Shown piece by piece: positions 25,008-34,485 of a stretch of 64,000 nt of DNA (position 1 is the stretch's first letter; each line of letters begins with the position of its first letter). The notes beneath the pieces were generated by a model. That model did no database searches. It was given only the letters and a program-made list of their open reading frames with translations, and was not told where the DNA came from. The stretch spans positions 558,001 to 622,000 of the forward strand of contig NZ_JAPDGS010000001.1 in the NCBI RefSeq assembly GCF_025950525.1. The letters are read 5' to 3'. A program made the position numbers and the translations under genes. The stretch comes from Stagnihabitans lacustris (GTDB lineage Bacteria > Pseudomonadota > Alphaproteobacteria > Rhodobacterales > Rhodobacteraceae).

Positions 25008-25247
25008 ATGGATTGGGACGAGGTTGCCGATTGCGAGGGGCTTTTATGTCCGCTGCCGGTGTTGCGGGCGCGCAAGCGGCTGATCGCCATGGCGCCGGGC
25101 CAGGTTCTTTGCCTGCGCGCGACCGATGCGATGGCACGCATCGACCTGCCGCATTTCTGCGCCGAGGCCGGGCATGACTACCTGGGATCGCGAGATGAGG
25201 CAGGCGTGACGCTTCACCTGGTCCGGCGCGGGGCGGTTGTGGCCTGA
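25008..25247 (+). CDS. TusA/SirA family sulfurtransferase-like protein
   Basis: The 79-residue product is the size of TusA and has the hallmark LLCPLPVLRARKRL with the persulfide cysteine at residue 14. The usual strand-turn LCLRATDAMARIDLPHFCAEAGH follows. TusA-like proteins relay sulfur for tRNA thiolation, molybdenum cofactor or sulfur oxidation. Which pathway is served here is not shown. CGGAGG lies 7 nt before the ATG. It ends 154 nt before the convergent barstar-like gene. Confidence 0.88.
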   Translation: MDWDEVADCEGLLCPLPVLRARKRLIAMAPGQVLCLRATDAMARIDLPHFCAEAGHDYLGSRDEAGVTLHLVRRGAVVA

Positions 25248-25401
25248 GCGCTGCGGGCGGACCAAAAGGAGGCCGCCGCCCTCGATGGGGGTGGCCGGGT
25301 GCAGCGATATCTTTGGGCCTGACCTGTCCTTAGGTCGTGCAGGCAGGGCTTTCAGCCGGGGCGTGCATGACGGTCTTGCTGTCGGCGCAGCAAGCGGAGG
25401 C

Positions 25402-25752
25402 TCAGGCGCCCTCGACCGGGGCCAGGGCCAAAAGCAGGGGGCCGCCCGCTTCTTGCGACCTTGCGTTCAGCGCGGCCACCAGCGAAACCAGCGCTGTGGC
25501 CTGATCGGGACCGGCGTCCCGCAGCTCTGGCCACCAGGTGATTTGCAGAACCAGCGGACCCGGCCTTGCGGCATGTTGGGTCAGCAGGCGTTGCGACAGC
25601 AGGCGTTCCGACAGGGCCTCTTCCATCACGTCGATCCAGGCATCCTGGTTGCGGCCATACCAGGACGGAAACCCGAAAGCCCGAGCGAAACTGGTGTGAA
25701 AACTGGTCCAGCCGATCAGCGTCCGCCCGTCAAGTTCGACCACATCCATCAT
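25402..25752 (-). CDS. Barstar family protein
   Basis: The 116-residue product has the barstar core: an N-terminal strand VVELDGRTLIGW, FHTSFARAFGFPSWYGRNQDAWIDVMEE (the conserved YGRNxDAW helix that binds barnase-type RNases), and a hydrophobic C-terminal strand (GPLLLALAPVEGA). No barnase-like RNase is encoded next to it. It lies behind the RNase E gene on the same strand after a terminator. ATG at 25752 follows GGGGG; a second ATG is adjacent. Confidence 0.8.
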   Translation of the reverse strand: MMDVVELDGRTLIGWTSFHTSFARAFGFPSWYGRNQDAWIDVMEEALSERLLSQRLLTQHAARPGPLVLQITWWPELRDAGPDQATALVSLVAALNARSQEAGGPLLLALAPVEGA

Positions 25753-25813
25753 CTTGCCCCCAGACCTCGGTTTGTCCGGCGCAGCCCGGGACCTAAGGCC
25801 CATGCCAAAGAAA

Positions 25814-25841
25814 AAGGCCCGGGACGCGATGCCCGGGCCTT
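25814..25841 (-). terminator. Rho-independent terminator of rne
   Basis: On the minus strand AAGGCCCGGG pairs with CCCGGGCCTT around an 8-nt loop and continues into TTTCTTT, starting 5 nt after the rne stop. Confidence 0.88.
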
Positions 25842-25845
25842 TGGT

Positions 25846-28563
25846 TCAGCGGCCCAAGGACCACCAGCCCTTGCGCTTGGGCTTGTTCGGATCGTCAGGT
25901 TCTGCCGGTGCAGCCTCTGCGCTTGCGGCCTCTGCGCTTGCGGGCGCGGGGGTTGCCTGAGCGGGGGCCTTGTCCTGCGGATCGGCTTGCAGCGCCGCCG
26001 CAGGGGCGGGCTCCAGGCCGGGATCGGCGGGGAAGCTTGCAGCCGGAGCCTCGACGGCGACCACCTCGACCGCAACCGCCTCGGCTGCGGGCTTTTTCGC
26101 GCGCGAGCGGCTGGCGGGTTTGCGGGCCGGCTTGGCCTCGGCCTCCGGCGCAACTTCGACGGCTTCGGGTGCGGCTTCTGCCGGCACTTCGGCCACCGGT
26201 TCGACCGCCTTCTTGGCGCGGGATGCCGATGTCCGGGTCCGCTTCTTCGGCGCCGCCTCGACGACCGGCGCCGGAGCCTCTGTGACAGGCGCCGCCGCTT
26301 CGGTCACGGCAGGCTCGTCGCCTTCGGTGGCCTCATCCCCATCCGAGGCCCCCTCGTCGGCCTCTTCGTCGGCACCCTCGTCGCCTGCATCCTCGCCCGA
26401 CTGGGCCGAAACACCGGCGCCGCCCGACTTCTTCTTGCGACGCCGACGGCGCTTTTTCTTGGACCCGTTCGACGCCGCAGCCTCGCCCGCAGCCTCGCCA
26501 CCAGCCTCGGGCGCCTCTGCCACTTCGGTCGCTTCGTCCACGACCTCGTCTTCGATATCCTCTTCGACCAGATCCAGCTCTTCTTCCTCGACGGCCGCGC
26601 CCATCAGGCTGGCATTGCCAGAGACGACCGGCGCATCAGGGACGAACCGCGTCGCGGTCTTGAACTTTTCGATGGTGAAATCGGGGGCGATCATATGGGG
26701 ATCGGCCTCGATCCGCACGGCCATGCCGTAACGGGCCTCGATCAGGGCCAGATGCTCGCGCTTCTGGTTGAAGAGGAAGTTAACGATGCCGATGGGCGCG
26801 CGCAACAGAACCTCTTTCGACCGCTTGCGCGTGCCTTCCTCTTCCAACGCGCGCAGGACCTGCAGGCCGATGGAGTCGTCCGACCGGATCAGACCCGTGC
26901 CATGGCAATGCGAGCAGGGCTGGGTGGTCGATTCCAGCATCCCCGGACGCAACCGCTGACGCGACATTTCCAACAGGCCAAAGCCCGAGATGCGGCCGAC
27001 CTGAATACGGGCGCGGTCGGTCTTCAGCTTGTCCTTCAGGCGCTTTTCAACCGACAGGTTGTTGCGGCGCTCTTCCATGTCGATGAAGTCGATGACGATC
27101 AGACCGGCCAGGTCGCGCAGACGCAGCTGGCGGGCGATTTCTTCGGCGGCTTCCATGTTGGTCTTGAGGGCGGTCTCTTCGATCGAGCCCTCTTTGGTCG
27201 CGCGGCCCGAGTTCACGTCGATGGCCACCAGGGCCTCGGTCACGCCGATGACGATATAGCCGCCCGATTTCAGCTGGACGGTCGGGTTGAACATGCCGCC
27301 AAGATATCCCTCGACCTGATAGCGCGCGAAAAGCGGCGTCTGGTCGTGATAGGGCTGCACGACGCGGGCCTGACCCGGCATGATCATGCGCATGAAGTCC
27401 TTGGCGGTGCGGAAGCCCGCCTCGCCCTCGACCAGAATTTCGTCGATCTCACGCGAATAGAGGTCGCGGATCGTGCGCTTGATCAGGTCGCCTTCCTCGT
27501 AGATCTTGGCCGGAGCAATCGACTTCAAGGTCAGCTCGCGGATCTCTTCCCACAGCCGCATCAGATATTCGTAATCGCGCTTGATTTCCGGCTTGGTGCG
27601 CTTGGCGCCCGCGGTGCGGATGATCAGGCCGGCGCCTTCCGGCACCTCCAGCTCTCCGGCGATTTCCTTCAGCTTTTTGCGGTCGGCGGCCATGGTGATC
27701 TTGCGGCTGATGCCACCGCCGCGCGCGGTGTTGGGCATCAGGACGCAATACCGACCGGCCAGCGACAGATAGGTGGTCAGCGCAGCGCCCTTGTTGCCAC
27801 GTTCCTCCTTGACGACCTGGACCAGCATGATCTGGCGAACCTTGATCACTTCCTGGATTTTATAGCGCCGCGCCCGGGGCTTGCGCGGGGCGGCGATTTC
27901 CTCGGCCATATCCTCTTCGGCGATGGATTCGATCTCGTCGTCGGTATCGGCGGCGTGGTCGATGGCGCGGAACCGGGGCGCCTCGTCGTGATGGGTATGG
28001 GTGTTGTCATGGGCGTGATCGTGGGGCTCTTCGTCAGAGCCGAGGTCGATCACCTCCATCGAAGCGGGCGCCGGTTCGACGATTTCGACCGGGGTTTCGA
28101 TTTCGGTCGCCTCTTCCGAGATCACCTCATCGGCAGCCTCGACCGCTGCGGGCTTGGGACCCCGGTGGCGGCCACGCCCCTCGGAACGACCCTCAGAGCG
28201 GCCTTCGGACCGCCCCTCGGACCGCCCCTCGGACCGGCTGTCGCGGCGGTTTTCTTCTTCTTCCTCGGCACGGGCAAAGGCGCGTTCCTCTTCCAACAGC
28301 GCCTTACGGTCGGCCATCGGGATCTGGTAGTAATCCGGGTGGATTTCGGCGAAGGCCAGGAAGCCATGGCGGTTGCCGCCGTAGTCCACAAAGGCCGCCT
28401 GCAACGAGGGTTCAACCCGCGTCACCTTGGCCAGATAGATATTTCCGGCCAGTTGGCGCTTGTTTACCGTCTCGAAGTCGAATTCTTCGACCTTGTTTCC
28501 GTCCACCACGACAACACGAGTTTCCTCGGGGTGGGTGGCATCAATAAGCATCTTCTTTGACAT
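25846..28563 (-). CDS. rne: Ribonuclease E
   Basis: RNase E is the main endonuclease for mRNA decay and rRNA processing and scaffolds the degradosome. The 905-residue protein starts MSKKMLIDATHPEETRV, as alphaproteobacterial RNase E does. It has an S1 domain interrupted by an acidic and His-rich insertion (HDHAHDNTHTHHDE). The catalytic region (KGAALTTYLSLAGRY, GLIVIDFIDMEERRNN) and the zinc-link CSHCHGTG follow. From about residue 640 the C-terminus is disordered: acidic, then a KKKRRRRRKKK basic patch, then Ala/Glu/Pro repeats ending KRKGWWSLGR. An in-S1 tract repeats GRSE five times. ATG at 28563 is chosen over a longer frame to 28716. Confidence 0.96.
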   Translation of the reverse strand: MSKKMLIDATHPEETRVVVVDGNKVEEFDFETVNKRQLAGNIYLAKVTRVEPSLQAAFVDYGGNRHGFLAFAEIHPDYYQIPMADRKALLEEERAFARAEEEEENRRDSRSEGRSEGRSEGRSEGRSEGRGRHRGPKPAAVEAADEVISEEATEIETPVEIVEPAPASMEVIDLGSDEEPHDHAHDNTHTHHDEAPRFRAIDHAADTDDEIESIAEEDMAEEIAAPRKPRARRYKIQEVIKVRQIMLVQVVKEERGNKGAALTTYLSLAGRYCVLMPNTARGGGISRKITMAADRKKLKEIAGELEVPEGAGLIIRTAGAKRTKPEIKRDYEYLMRLWEEIRELTLKSIAPAKIYEEGDLIKRTIRDLYSREIDEILVEGEAGFRTAKDFMRMIMPGQARVVQPYHDQTPLFARYQVEGYLGGMFNPTVQLKSGGYIVIGVTEALVAIDVNSGRATKEGSIEETALKTNMEAAEEIARQLRLRDLAGLIVIDFIDMEERRNNLSVEKRLKDKLKTDRARIQVGRISGFGLLEMSRQRLRPGMLESTTQPCSHCHGTGLIRSDDSIGLQVLRALEEEGTRKRSKEVLLRAPIGIVNFLFNQKREHLALIEARYGMAVRIEADPHMIAPDFTIEKFKTATRFVPDAPVVSGNASLMGAAVEEEELDLVEEDIEDEVVDEATEVAEAPEAGGEAAGEAAASNGSKKKRRRRRKKKSGGAGVSAQSGEDAGDEGADEEADEGASDGDEATEGDEPAVTEAAAPVTEAPAPVVEAAPKKRTRTSASRAKKAVEPVAEVPAEAAPEAVEVAPEAEAKPARKPASRSRAKKPAAEAVAVEVVAVEAPAASFPADPGLEPAPAAALQADPQDKAPAQATPAPASAEAASAEAAPAEPDDPNKPKRKGWWSLGR

Positions 28564-28887
28564 GTTGTTCCATTGCGCCGCTCTGGCGGGCCCGCAAGGG
28601 CCAGGGCAAAGGGGCGGCTTGTTCGGGCGAGAGGTCGCGCATGGCAACGGAGGGACCTGCCCCAAGGGGCGCCCTCGATCCGTTCCCGATGTTTCGCGCG
28701 TCTCATCGCGGTTCACTTCCGGGCCATCTGGCCCATTATAACACCCGGGAAATCAATGACTTGCCGGGCAACTCTCCGGTCTTGCGACCGATCCGACCAC
28801 CTGCCGTTTCGACGCCGTCCAAGGCGCCCGAGCGGGCTGGCAGAGAATTCTTGCGTGGATATAGCCACGTTCTTTGACCCTAAGGCG
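28564..28887. other. rne upstream region, probably a long 5' leader
   Basis: About 320 nt before rne has no supported frame. In other bacteria RNase E controls its own mRNA through a structured 5' leader, so a leader here is plausible. I see GC-rich blocks but no assignable motif. Confidence 0.35.
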
Positions 28888-28913
28888 AAAAAACCCCCAA
28901 TGACAATGGGATT
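28888..28913 (-). terminator. Terminator of the fumC operon
   Basis: On the minus strand ATCCCATTGTCATTGGGG forms a short stem followed by TTTTTT (28888-28893), 35 nt after the stop of the ribbon-helix-helix gene. Confidence 0.65.
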
Positions 28914-28947
28914 TCTTTGTCCGGGGCCTCAAAGGAAACAATTGGCC

Positions 28948-29166
28948 TTATCCAAGGCGCGCTTGCAGGTCGCGCAAGATAGCCAGGCGCATCGCGGTGG
29001 CCAGGCCCTGATCGTCACGCGCGCGGTCGATCTCGGCGGCAAGCTGGTTGACCGACAGGCCGCGCGCTTGGGCCAGGTCCTGGAAGGCCTGCCAGAACTC
29101 GGGCTCCAGCGACACCGAAGTGCGGTGGCCCTTTAGCGTCAACGAGTGTTTTTGGGGCCGCGTCAT
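28948..29166 (-). CDS. Ribbon-helix-helix domain protein
   Basis: The 72-residue product has the RHH pattern: a strand RTSVSLEPEFWQAFQDLA, then a helix with GLSVNQLAAEIDRAR. It resembles the alphaproteobacterial RHH_4 group rather than an antitoxin; no toxin partner adjoins it. Its ATG overlaps the stop of the DUF4169 gene (ATGA), and both follow fumC, so it is the last gene of that operon. It may bind DNA as a dimer; targets are unknown. Confidence 0.8.
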   Translation of the reverse strand: MTRPQKHSLTLKGHRTSVSLEPEFWQAFQDLAQARGLSVNQLAAEIDRARDDQGLATAMRLAILRDLQARLG

Positions 29167-29339
29167 TCGCGCTTTTTGCCGTCAAGCTCGGATTTGGCGC
29201 GGGCCTCATCTTGCGCCTCGCGGGCCTTCTGCGCCTTGGTGCGGCCGAATTTGACCGCGTTTTCATCGGATTGGACCTTGGAGGCGGCGCGGGCCGCCTC
29301 CTTGCGTTTTTGTCTGAGGTTGATGACCTCTCCGGTCAT
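29163..29339 (-). CDS. DUF4169 family small basic protein
   Basis: This 58-residue protein (MTGEVINLRQKRKEAAR then KFGRTKAQKAREAQ) matches the small, highly charged DUF4169 family found after fumC in Rhodobacteraceae. It begins 10 nt after the fumC stop. It is almost all helix and basic, which might allow nucleic acid contact; function is unknown. Confidence 0.75.
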   Translation of the reverse strand: MTGEVINLRQKRKEAARAASKVQSDENAVKFGRTKAQKAREAQDEARAKSELDGKKRE

Positions 29340-29349
29340 GCGCCAACAG

Positions 29350-30741
<1,392 letters not shown>

Positions 30742-30854
30742 GGTGCAAACTCCCAATGTTTGGCAACCTTGTACTGCTGCAGCGCGGAAATTTCAATCGG
30801 CATACTATGGCATACCGTTGAAGAAGGGGGAGCTGGCCCCCCTTCACCCCCCGA

Positions 30855-30916
30855 GGATATTTCCGAACAAATGAATGACCGCAGGGCGGCTGCGATTCAT
30901 CTGTTCGAAAATATCC
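30855..30916. repeat. Inverted pair of the GGATATTT tail motif
   Basis: GGATATTTCCGAACAAATGAA (21 nt, 30855-30875) faces its near-perfect reverse complement at 30896-30916 (two mismatches). The loop is 20 nt. It lies between fumC and the methyltransferase gene and could form a stem on either strand. Confidence 0.75.
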
Positions 30917-30981
30917 CCGCGCGGCGCACAAACCCCGAGCCGGTTGGCCGCAGGCCAGAGGCGAGATGAAAATCTTGCGCG

Positions 30982-31539
30982 TCAGCGCTCCGCTTTGCGA
31001 CGGAAGGTGTGGACGCGGGCGGGGGGGAGGTTCAGCGCCACGAAGGCCGTCTTCTTCCAGGTCAGGCCCAAGGCGTCGATTTCGGCATCGGTCATGGCCG
31101 GGCGCGGGCCATAGGTGAACTGCACATAGATGCCACCCGGGCGCAGGATCTTGAAGGCCGCGGCGACGATCTCCATGCGCAGGGCCTCGGGCATCGACAG
31201 AAGCGGCAGGCCCGAGACCACGGCGCCCACATCCTTTTCATGATCGACGCAGGTTTGCGCCGGTGCCAGATGCACGGCAATGCCGGGGAACTTGCCCTTC
31301 AGATGGCTCACGAAATCCGGGTTCATCTCGTAGACTGACAGGTCCTTGGGGGCCACGCCGGCGTTCAGGATGCCTTGGGTCAGGCGCCCGGTGCCGGGGC
31401 CGAATTCCACCACGCGGCCGGTCTGCGGTCCCAGCTCTTTGGCCATGGCCCGCGCCAGATAGCGCGACGAGGGGGCGATGGCGGAAATCTCAACGGGTCG
31501 CGAGACCAGTTGGCGAAAGAACAGCAGCGTATCGGACAT
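30982..31539 (-). CDS. SAM-dependent methyltransferase, phospholipid N-methyltransferase-like
   Basis: The 185-residue class I methyltransferase has motif I VVEFGPGTGRLTQGIL, an acidic post-I segment LSVYEMNPDF and VVSGLPLLSMP in the motif IV place. The layout RPVEISAIAPSSRYLARAMA before motif I recalls the Sinorhizobium-type PmtA, which methylates phosphatidylethanolamine toward phosphatidylcholine. It is short for that family and could act on another substrate. It starts one nucleotide after sspB and ends 66 nt before the inverted repeat. Confidence 0.75.
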   Translation of the reverse strand: MSDTLLFFRQLVSRPVEISAIAPSSRYLARAMAKELGPQTGRVVEFGPGTGRLTQGILNAGVAPKDLSVYEMNPDFVSHLKGKFPGIAVHLAPAQTCVDHEKDVGAVVSGLPLLSMPEALRMEIVAAAFKILRPGGIYVQFTYGPRPAMTDAEIDALGLTWKKTAFVALNLPPARVHTFRRKAER

Positions 31540-31540
31540 C

Positions 31541-31993
31541 TCAGCTCTTTCGGAAACGGTCCAGGCGCACGACCTGGGCATCTTGGGGCGGGGTGGGATC
31601 GGGTTCGGGATCGTCGTCCTCTTCGTCATCCTCGTCTTCGGCATGCGAGTCAAACCGCAGTCCGAATTCCACCGAAGGATCGACAAAGGTGCGCAGCGCG
31701 TCAAAGGGGATCGTCATGCGCGAGGGCATGTCGCCAAAGTTCAGCGTGATGGCAAAGCCTTCCGCCGTCACCTGCAGGTCGTCGAACCAGTGTTGCATGA
31801 CGATGGTCATCTCGGCCGGATAGCGTTTGCGCAGCCAGTCGGGCATGTCCACGCCTTCGGCATTGGTGTCGAAGGTGATGTAGAAATGATGCGATCCGGG
31901 CAAGCCATCGCGGGCCACACCCTCCAGGACCGTCTGGATCAGACCGCGCATCGCGACATGCATCAGATTGCCGTAATCAATCGACTTGGCCAT
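31541..31993 (-). CDS. sspB: ClpXP adaptor SspB, alphaproteobacterial type
   Basis: SspB delivers ssrA-tagged proteins to ClpXP. The 150-residue product opens IDYGNLMHVAMRGLIQTVL, with the substrate-groove segment HHFYITFDTNAEGVDMP. A flexible acidic linker (about residues 115-135) leads to a C-terminal VVRLDRFRKS that fits the ClpX-binding tail. Notably ssrA itself lies 2.5 kb away (34445-34778). ATG at 31993 is preferred over one 10 codons upstream. Confidence 0.9.
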   Translation of the reverse strand: MAKSIDYGNLMHVAMRGLIQTVLEGVARDGLPGSHHFYITFDTNAEGVDMPDWLRKRYPAEMTIVMQHWFDDLQVTAEGFAITLNFGDMPSRMTIPFDALRTFVDPSVEFGLRFDSHAEDEDDEEDDDPEPDPTPPQDAQVVRLDRFRKS

Positions 31994-32053
31994 AGGCACC
32001 CCCGCGTCAGTCAGGCCCAACATAGGCGATCCGGTGCAGAAGGGAAGCCCGGA

Positions 32054-33325
32054 TCAGAGAAGATTTGCGGCTGCGGAAAGACTTGCCGCAAGCGCGAGAA
32101 CCAGGGGCAAGGGCCAATGACGCCGCAACAGGACCCAGGCCGAAAGCCCCGCCAGACCCAGCGCCAGGGGCCGCAGGCTGGTCGGATCGGGCCAGATCGT
32201 GTGCAGGGGGAAGGCGGTCAGCGGCTCGACCCGGGCAAAGATCACATGCAGCGCGAACCACAGCGACAGATGGCCGATGACGCCCACCACGGCGGCCATG
32301 ATCGCGCTCAGCGCCCCCGACAGCCGCGGCATTGCGGTCAGCCGCGCGATCCAGGGGGCTCCGGCGAAGATCCACAGGAAGCAGGGCGCAAAGGTCATCC
32401 ACAGCGCGATGCAGGCTGCCAGCACCGCGGCGCCCCAGCCCTGGGGCGCGGCCGCCACGAAGGCCACGAACTGCACCACCAGGATCAGCGGCCCCGGTGT
32501 CGTCTCGGCCAGACCCAGCCCGTCCATCATCTGCGTCAGTGTCAGCCATTGGTAGTCGGTGACGACGGATTGGCTCATCCAGGCCAGCACCGCATAAGCG
32601 CCGCCAAAGGTCAGAAGCGCCAGCTTGGAAAAGAACAGCGCGATGTCGGCCATCAGTCCGGGCAGGAAGATTTGCGTCGCCGCCAGCGGGATCAGCCAGA
32701 CCGCGCCCCAGGTCGCGGCGGCGGTCAGGCTGGCGCGCAGCGCGGGGGGATGGGCGGCGGGCTTGGCCTGACCCCTGGCGGTCAGCGCCCCCCAAAGCCC
32801 CGCGGCCAGGATCACGACCGGAAAGGGCAGGGCGAAAAGGAACAGGCTGGCAAAGGCGACCAGCGCCAGGACCCGCGCCGTGCGGGTCTTCAGCGCGCGT
32901 TTGGCCACGCGCAACAGGGCCTCGATCACCACGGCGATCACCGCGGCCTGGATGCCCGCGAAGGCCGCCATCACCCCAGGCACATGGCCAAGCCCGACGT
33001 AAAGCGCCGAAAGCGCGCCGACCACCAGGGCTCCGGGCAGCACGAACAGCAGCCCCGCGGCCAGCCCCCCGGCCGTGCCCTTCAGCCGCCAACCGATCCA
33101 GGTCGCAAGCTGCATGGCTTCGGGGCCGGGCAAGAGCATGCAAAAGGACAGCGCCGACAGGTAATCGGCCTCGGCCACCCATTTGCGGCGGTCAACGATC
33201 TCGCGGTGCATGAGGGCGATTTGCGCGGCAGGCCCGCCAAAGGACAGGATGCCGATCCGTCCAAAGGCGGCAAGCAGCGCGCGCCAACCGACTCTGGCCG
33301 TTTCAGTGTGGCCAGCGGGGGTCAT
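32054..33325 (-). CDS. chrA: Chromate efflux transporter ChrA
   Basis: The 423-residue product is a full-length, two-half ChrA with about ten or more helices. The first half has FGRIGILSFGGPAAQIALMH and SFCMLLPGPEAMQLATWIGW. The second half repeats the pattern (LALLTFGGAYAVLAWM, LAETTPGPLILVVQFVAF). ChrA exports chromate taken up through sulfate carriers. Its ATG overlaps the upstream ChrB-domain gene by 4 nt, so they are coupled. Confidence 0.93.
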   Translation of the reverse strand: MTPAGHTETARVGWRALLAAFGRIGILSFGGPAAQIALMHREIVDRRKWVAEADYLSALSFCMLLPGPEAMQLATWIGWRLKGTAGGLAAGLLFVLPGALVVGALSALYVGLGHVPGVMAAFAGIQAAVIAVVIEALLRVAKRALKTRTARVLALVAFASLFLFALPFPVVILAAGLWGALTARGQAKPAAHPPALRASLTAAATWGAVWLIPLAATQIFLPGLMADIALFFSKLALLTFGGAYAVLAWMSQSVVTDYQWLTLTQMMDGLGLAETTPGPLILVVQFVAFVAAAPQGWGAAVLAACIALWMTFAPCFLWIFAGAPWIARLTAMPRLSGALSAIMAAVVGVIGHLSLWFALHVIFARVEPLTAFPLHTIWPDPTSLRPLALGLAGLSAWVLLRRHWPLPLVLALAASLSAAANLL

Positions 33326-34104
33326 GCCTGCCTCCCGGCGGGCCAGTCGTGGCCCTCGTCGAACCCGTCGCGCGCCCAGCGGTAAAGCGCGTCATAGACC
33401 CCCATCCCGGCCTCGAGTTGGGCGAGGTCGCAGCGATACATCCGCGACAGGCCGACCGAAATCGCAAGCAGTCCCGCCGCTTGCGGGGACAGGTCATGGG
33501 CATCGGTATCGGCCGCGCGCACCACCAGCGCCAGCCGGTCAAGCGCCGGATGGCCTAGGCCGAAATCCGCGATCAGCGCGTCAAGGCTGCACAACGCGCC
33601 GCGATGCGAGAAGGTCGCGCCCTCGATGTCAAAGGGGGTGGCACCGAAGGTGTCGGCGACGGCCGCGACCTCGGTAGGGGCGACATAAAGGAATTGCGCG
33701 CCCGGGTCGACAAAGCGGCGGATCAGCCAGGGGCAGACGATTCGGTCGATCTTGGGGCGGTGGCGTGTGACCCAGAGGCGGGAGGCCGGAAGGGCGGCTT
33801 CGGGCGTCAGGGGCAGGCCCGCCGCTTCCCAGGCCAGATGGCCGCCCTCCAGCACCTCGGCCGCATGGCCCTGAAGCCGCAAGAGCGCCGCCATGCCCTC
33901 CGAGCGCTTGGCGCCCCGGGTGCAGATCACGACGACGCGGGCGTTTGGCGCAAGGTTGGGTGGGGCAAGGCCGCAGGGGATTGCGGTGGGGATGCGCCAG
34001 GCGCTGCGGTCCTCGGGGGGGCGCAGGTCAAGCAGGGCGGGGGCCTCGGGCGTGCCGATCAGGCGCATGAGCTGGACGGGGGTGATCTGGTTGAATTGCG
34101 GCAT
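33322..34104 (-). CDS. Rhodanese-ChrB domain fusion protein
   Basis: The 260-residue product starts with a rhodanese domain of about 110 residues whose active loop is CTRGAKR with Cys at about residue 61. A ChrB C-terminal domain of about 145 residues (VTRHRPKIDRIVCPWLIRRFVDP, then HRGALCSLDALIADFGLG) follows. ChrB proteins normally sense chromate. Here a rhodanese replaces the usual N-terminal regulator half, so a thiol-linked role rather than transcription control is possible. ATG at 34104 follows AAAGGTCCCCG. It is followed by chrA with ATGA coupling. Confidence 0.85.
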   Translation of the reverse strand: MPQFNQITPVQLMRLIGTPEAPALLDLRPPEDRSAWRIPTAIPCGLAPPNLAPNARVVVICTRGAKRSEGMAALLRLQGHAAEVLEGGHLAWEAAGLPLTPEAALPASRLWVTRHRPKIDRIVCPWLIRRFVDPGAQFLYVAPTEVAAVADTFGATPFDIEGATFSHRGALCSLDALIADFGLGHPALDRLALVVRAADTDAHDLSPQAAGLLAISVGLSRMYRCDLAQLEAGMGVYDALYRWARDGFDEGHDWPAGRQA

Positions 34105-34290
34105 CGGGGACCTTTCACGGTCAGGGATGTCGCGCTTTGGCCGGGGCCTCACGAGGCTTGCGCGGTCTGCCCCATGGGCCATGGGTAAGCGGAAGGGCGC
34201 GCGGGGTCAAGCGGGGCGCCAGGTCGGGACAAGCGTCTGATCCCCTGCGGCGGTGCAGGCTGCTGCCGGGCTTTGCAAAGGTGCATCATG

Positions 34291-34485
34291 CCAGAGCCTT
34301 GGGACGCGTTTGGGGGAAGGTGCCAGATTCTGTTGCCAGGCTCTGCAGAGCTTGGGTTTGCCAGAGCCTTGGGACGCGTTTGGGTGAAGGTGCCAGATTC
34401 TGTTGCCAGGCTCTGCAGAGCTTGGGTTTGCCAGAGCCTTGGGACGCGTTTGGGGGAAGGTGCCAGATTCTGTTGCCAGGCTCTG
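34291..34485. repeat. 70-bp tandem repeat at the 3' end of ssrA, 2.8 copies
   Basis: Copies start at 34291, 34361 and 34431; the third stops after 55 nt and runs into ssrA. Full copies differ by one base (GGGGG/GGGTG at 34405). Each contains CCAGGCTCTGCAGAGCTTGG, a 20-bp near palindrome at the joins. On the minus strand, CCAGAGCC and GGCTCTGG close a stem. The period is not a multiple of three, so it is not a protein repeat. Confidence 0.9.

Noticed and set aside
25237-28560. 1107-residue plus-strand frame
   Set aside because: Antisense of the RNase E gene in GC-rich DNA; the Phe/Gly/His-rich translation has no domain.
31478-33385. 635-residue plus-strand frame
   Set aside because: Antisense of sspB and chrA; low-complexity Gln/Gly/Arg translation.
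34291-34485. CRISPR-like direct repeats
   Set aside because: Head-to-tail units with no spacers.
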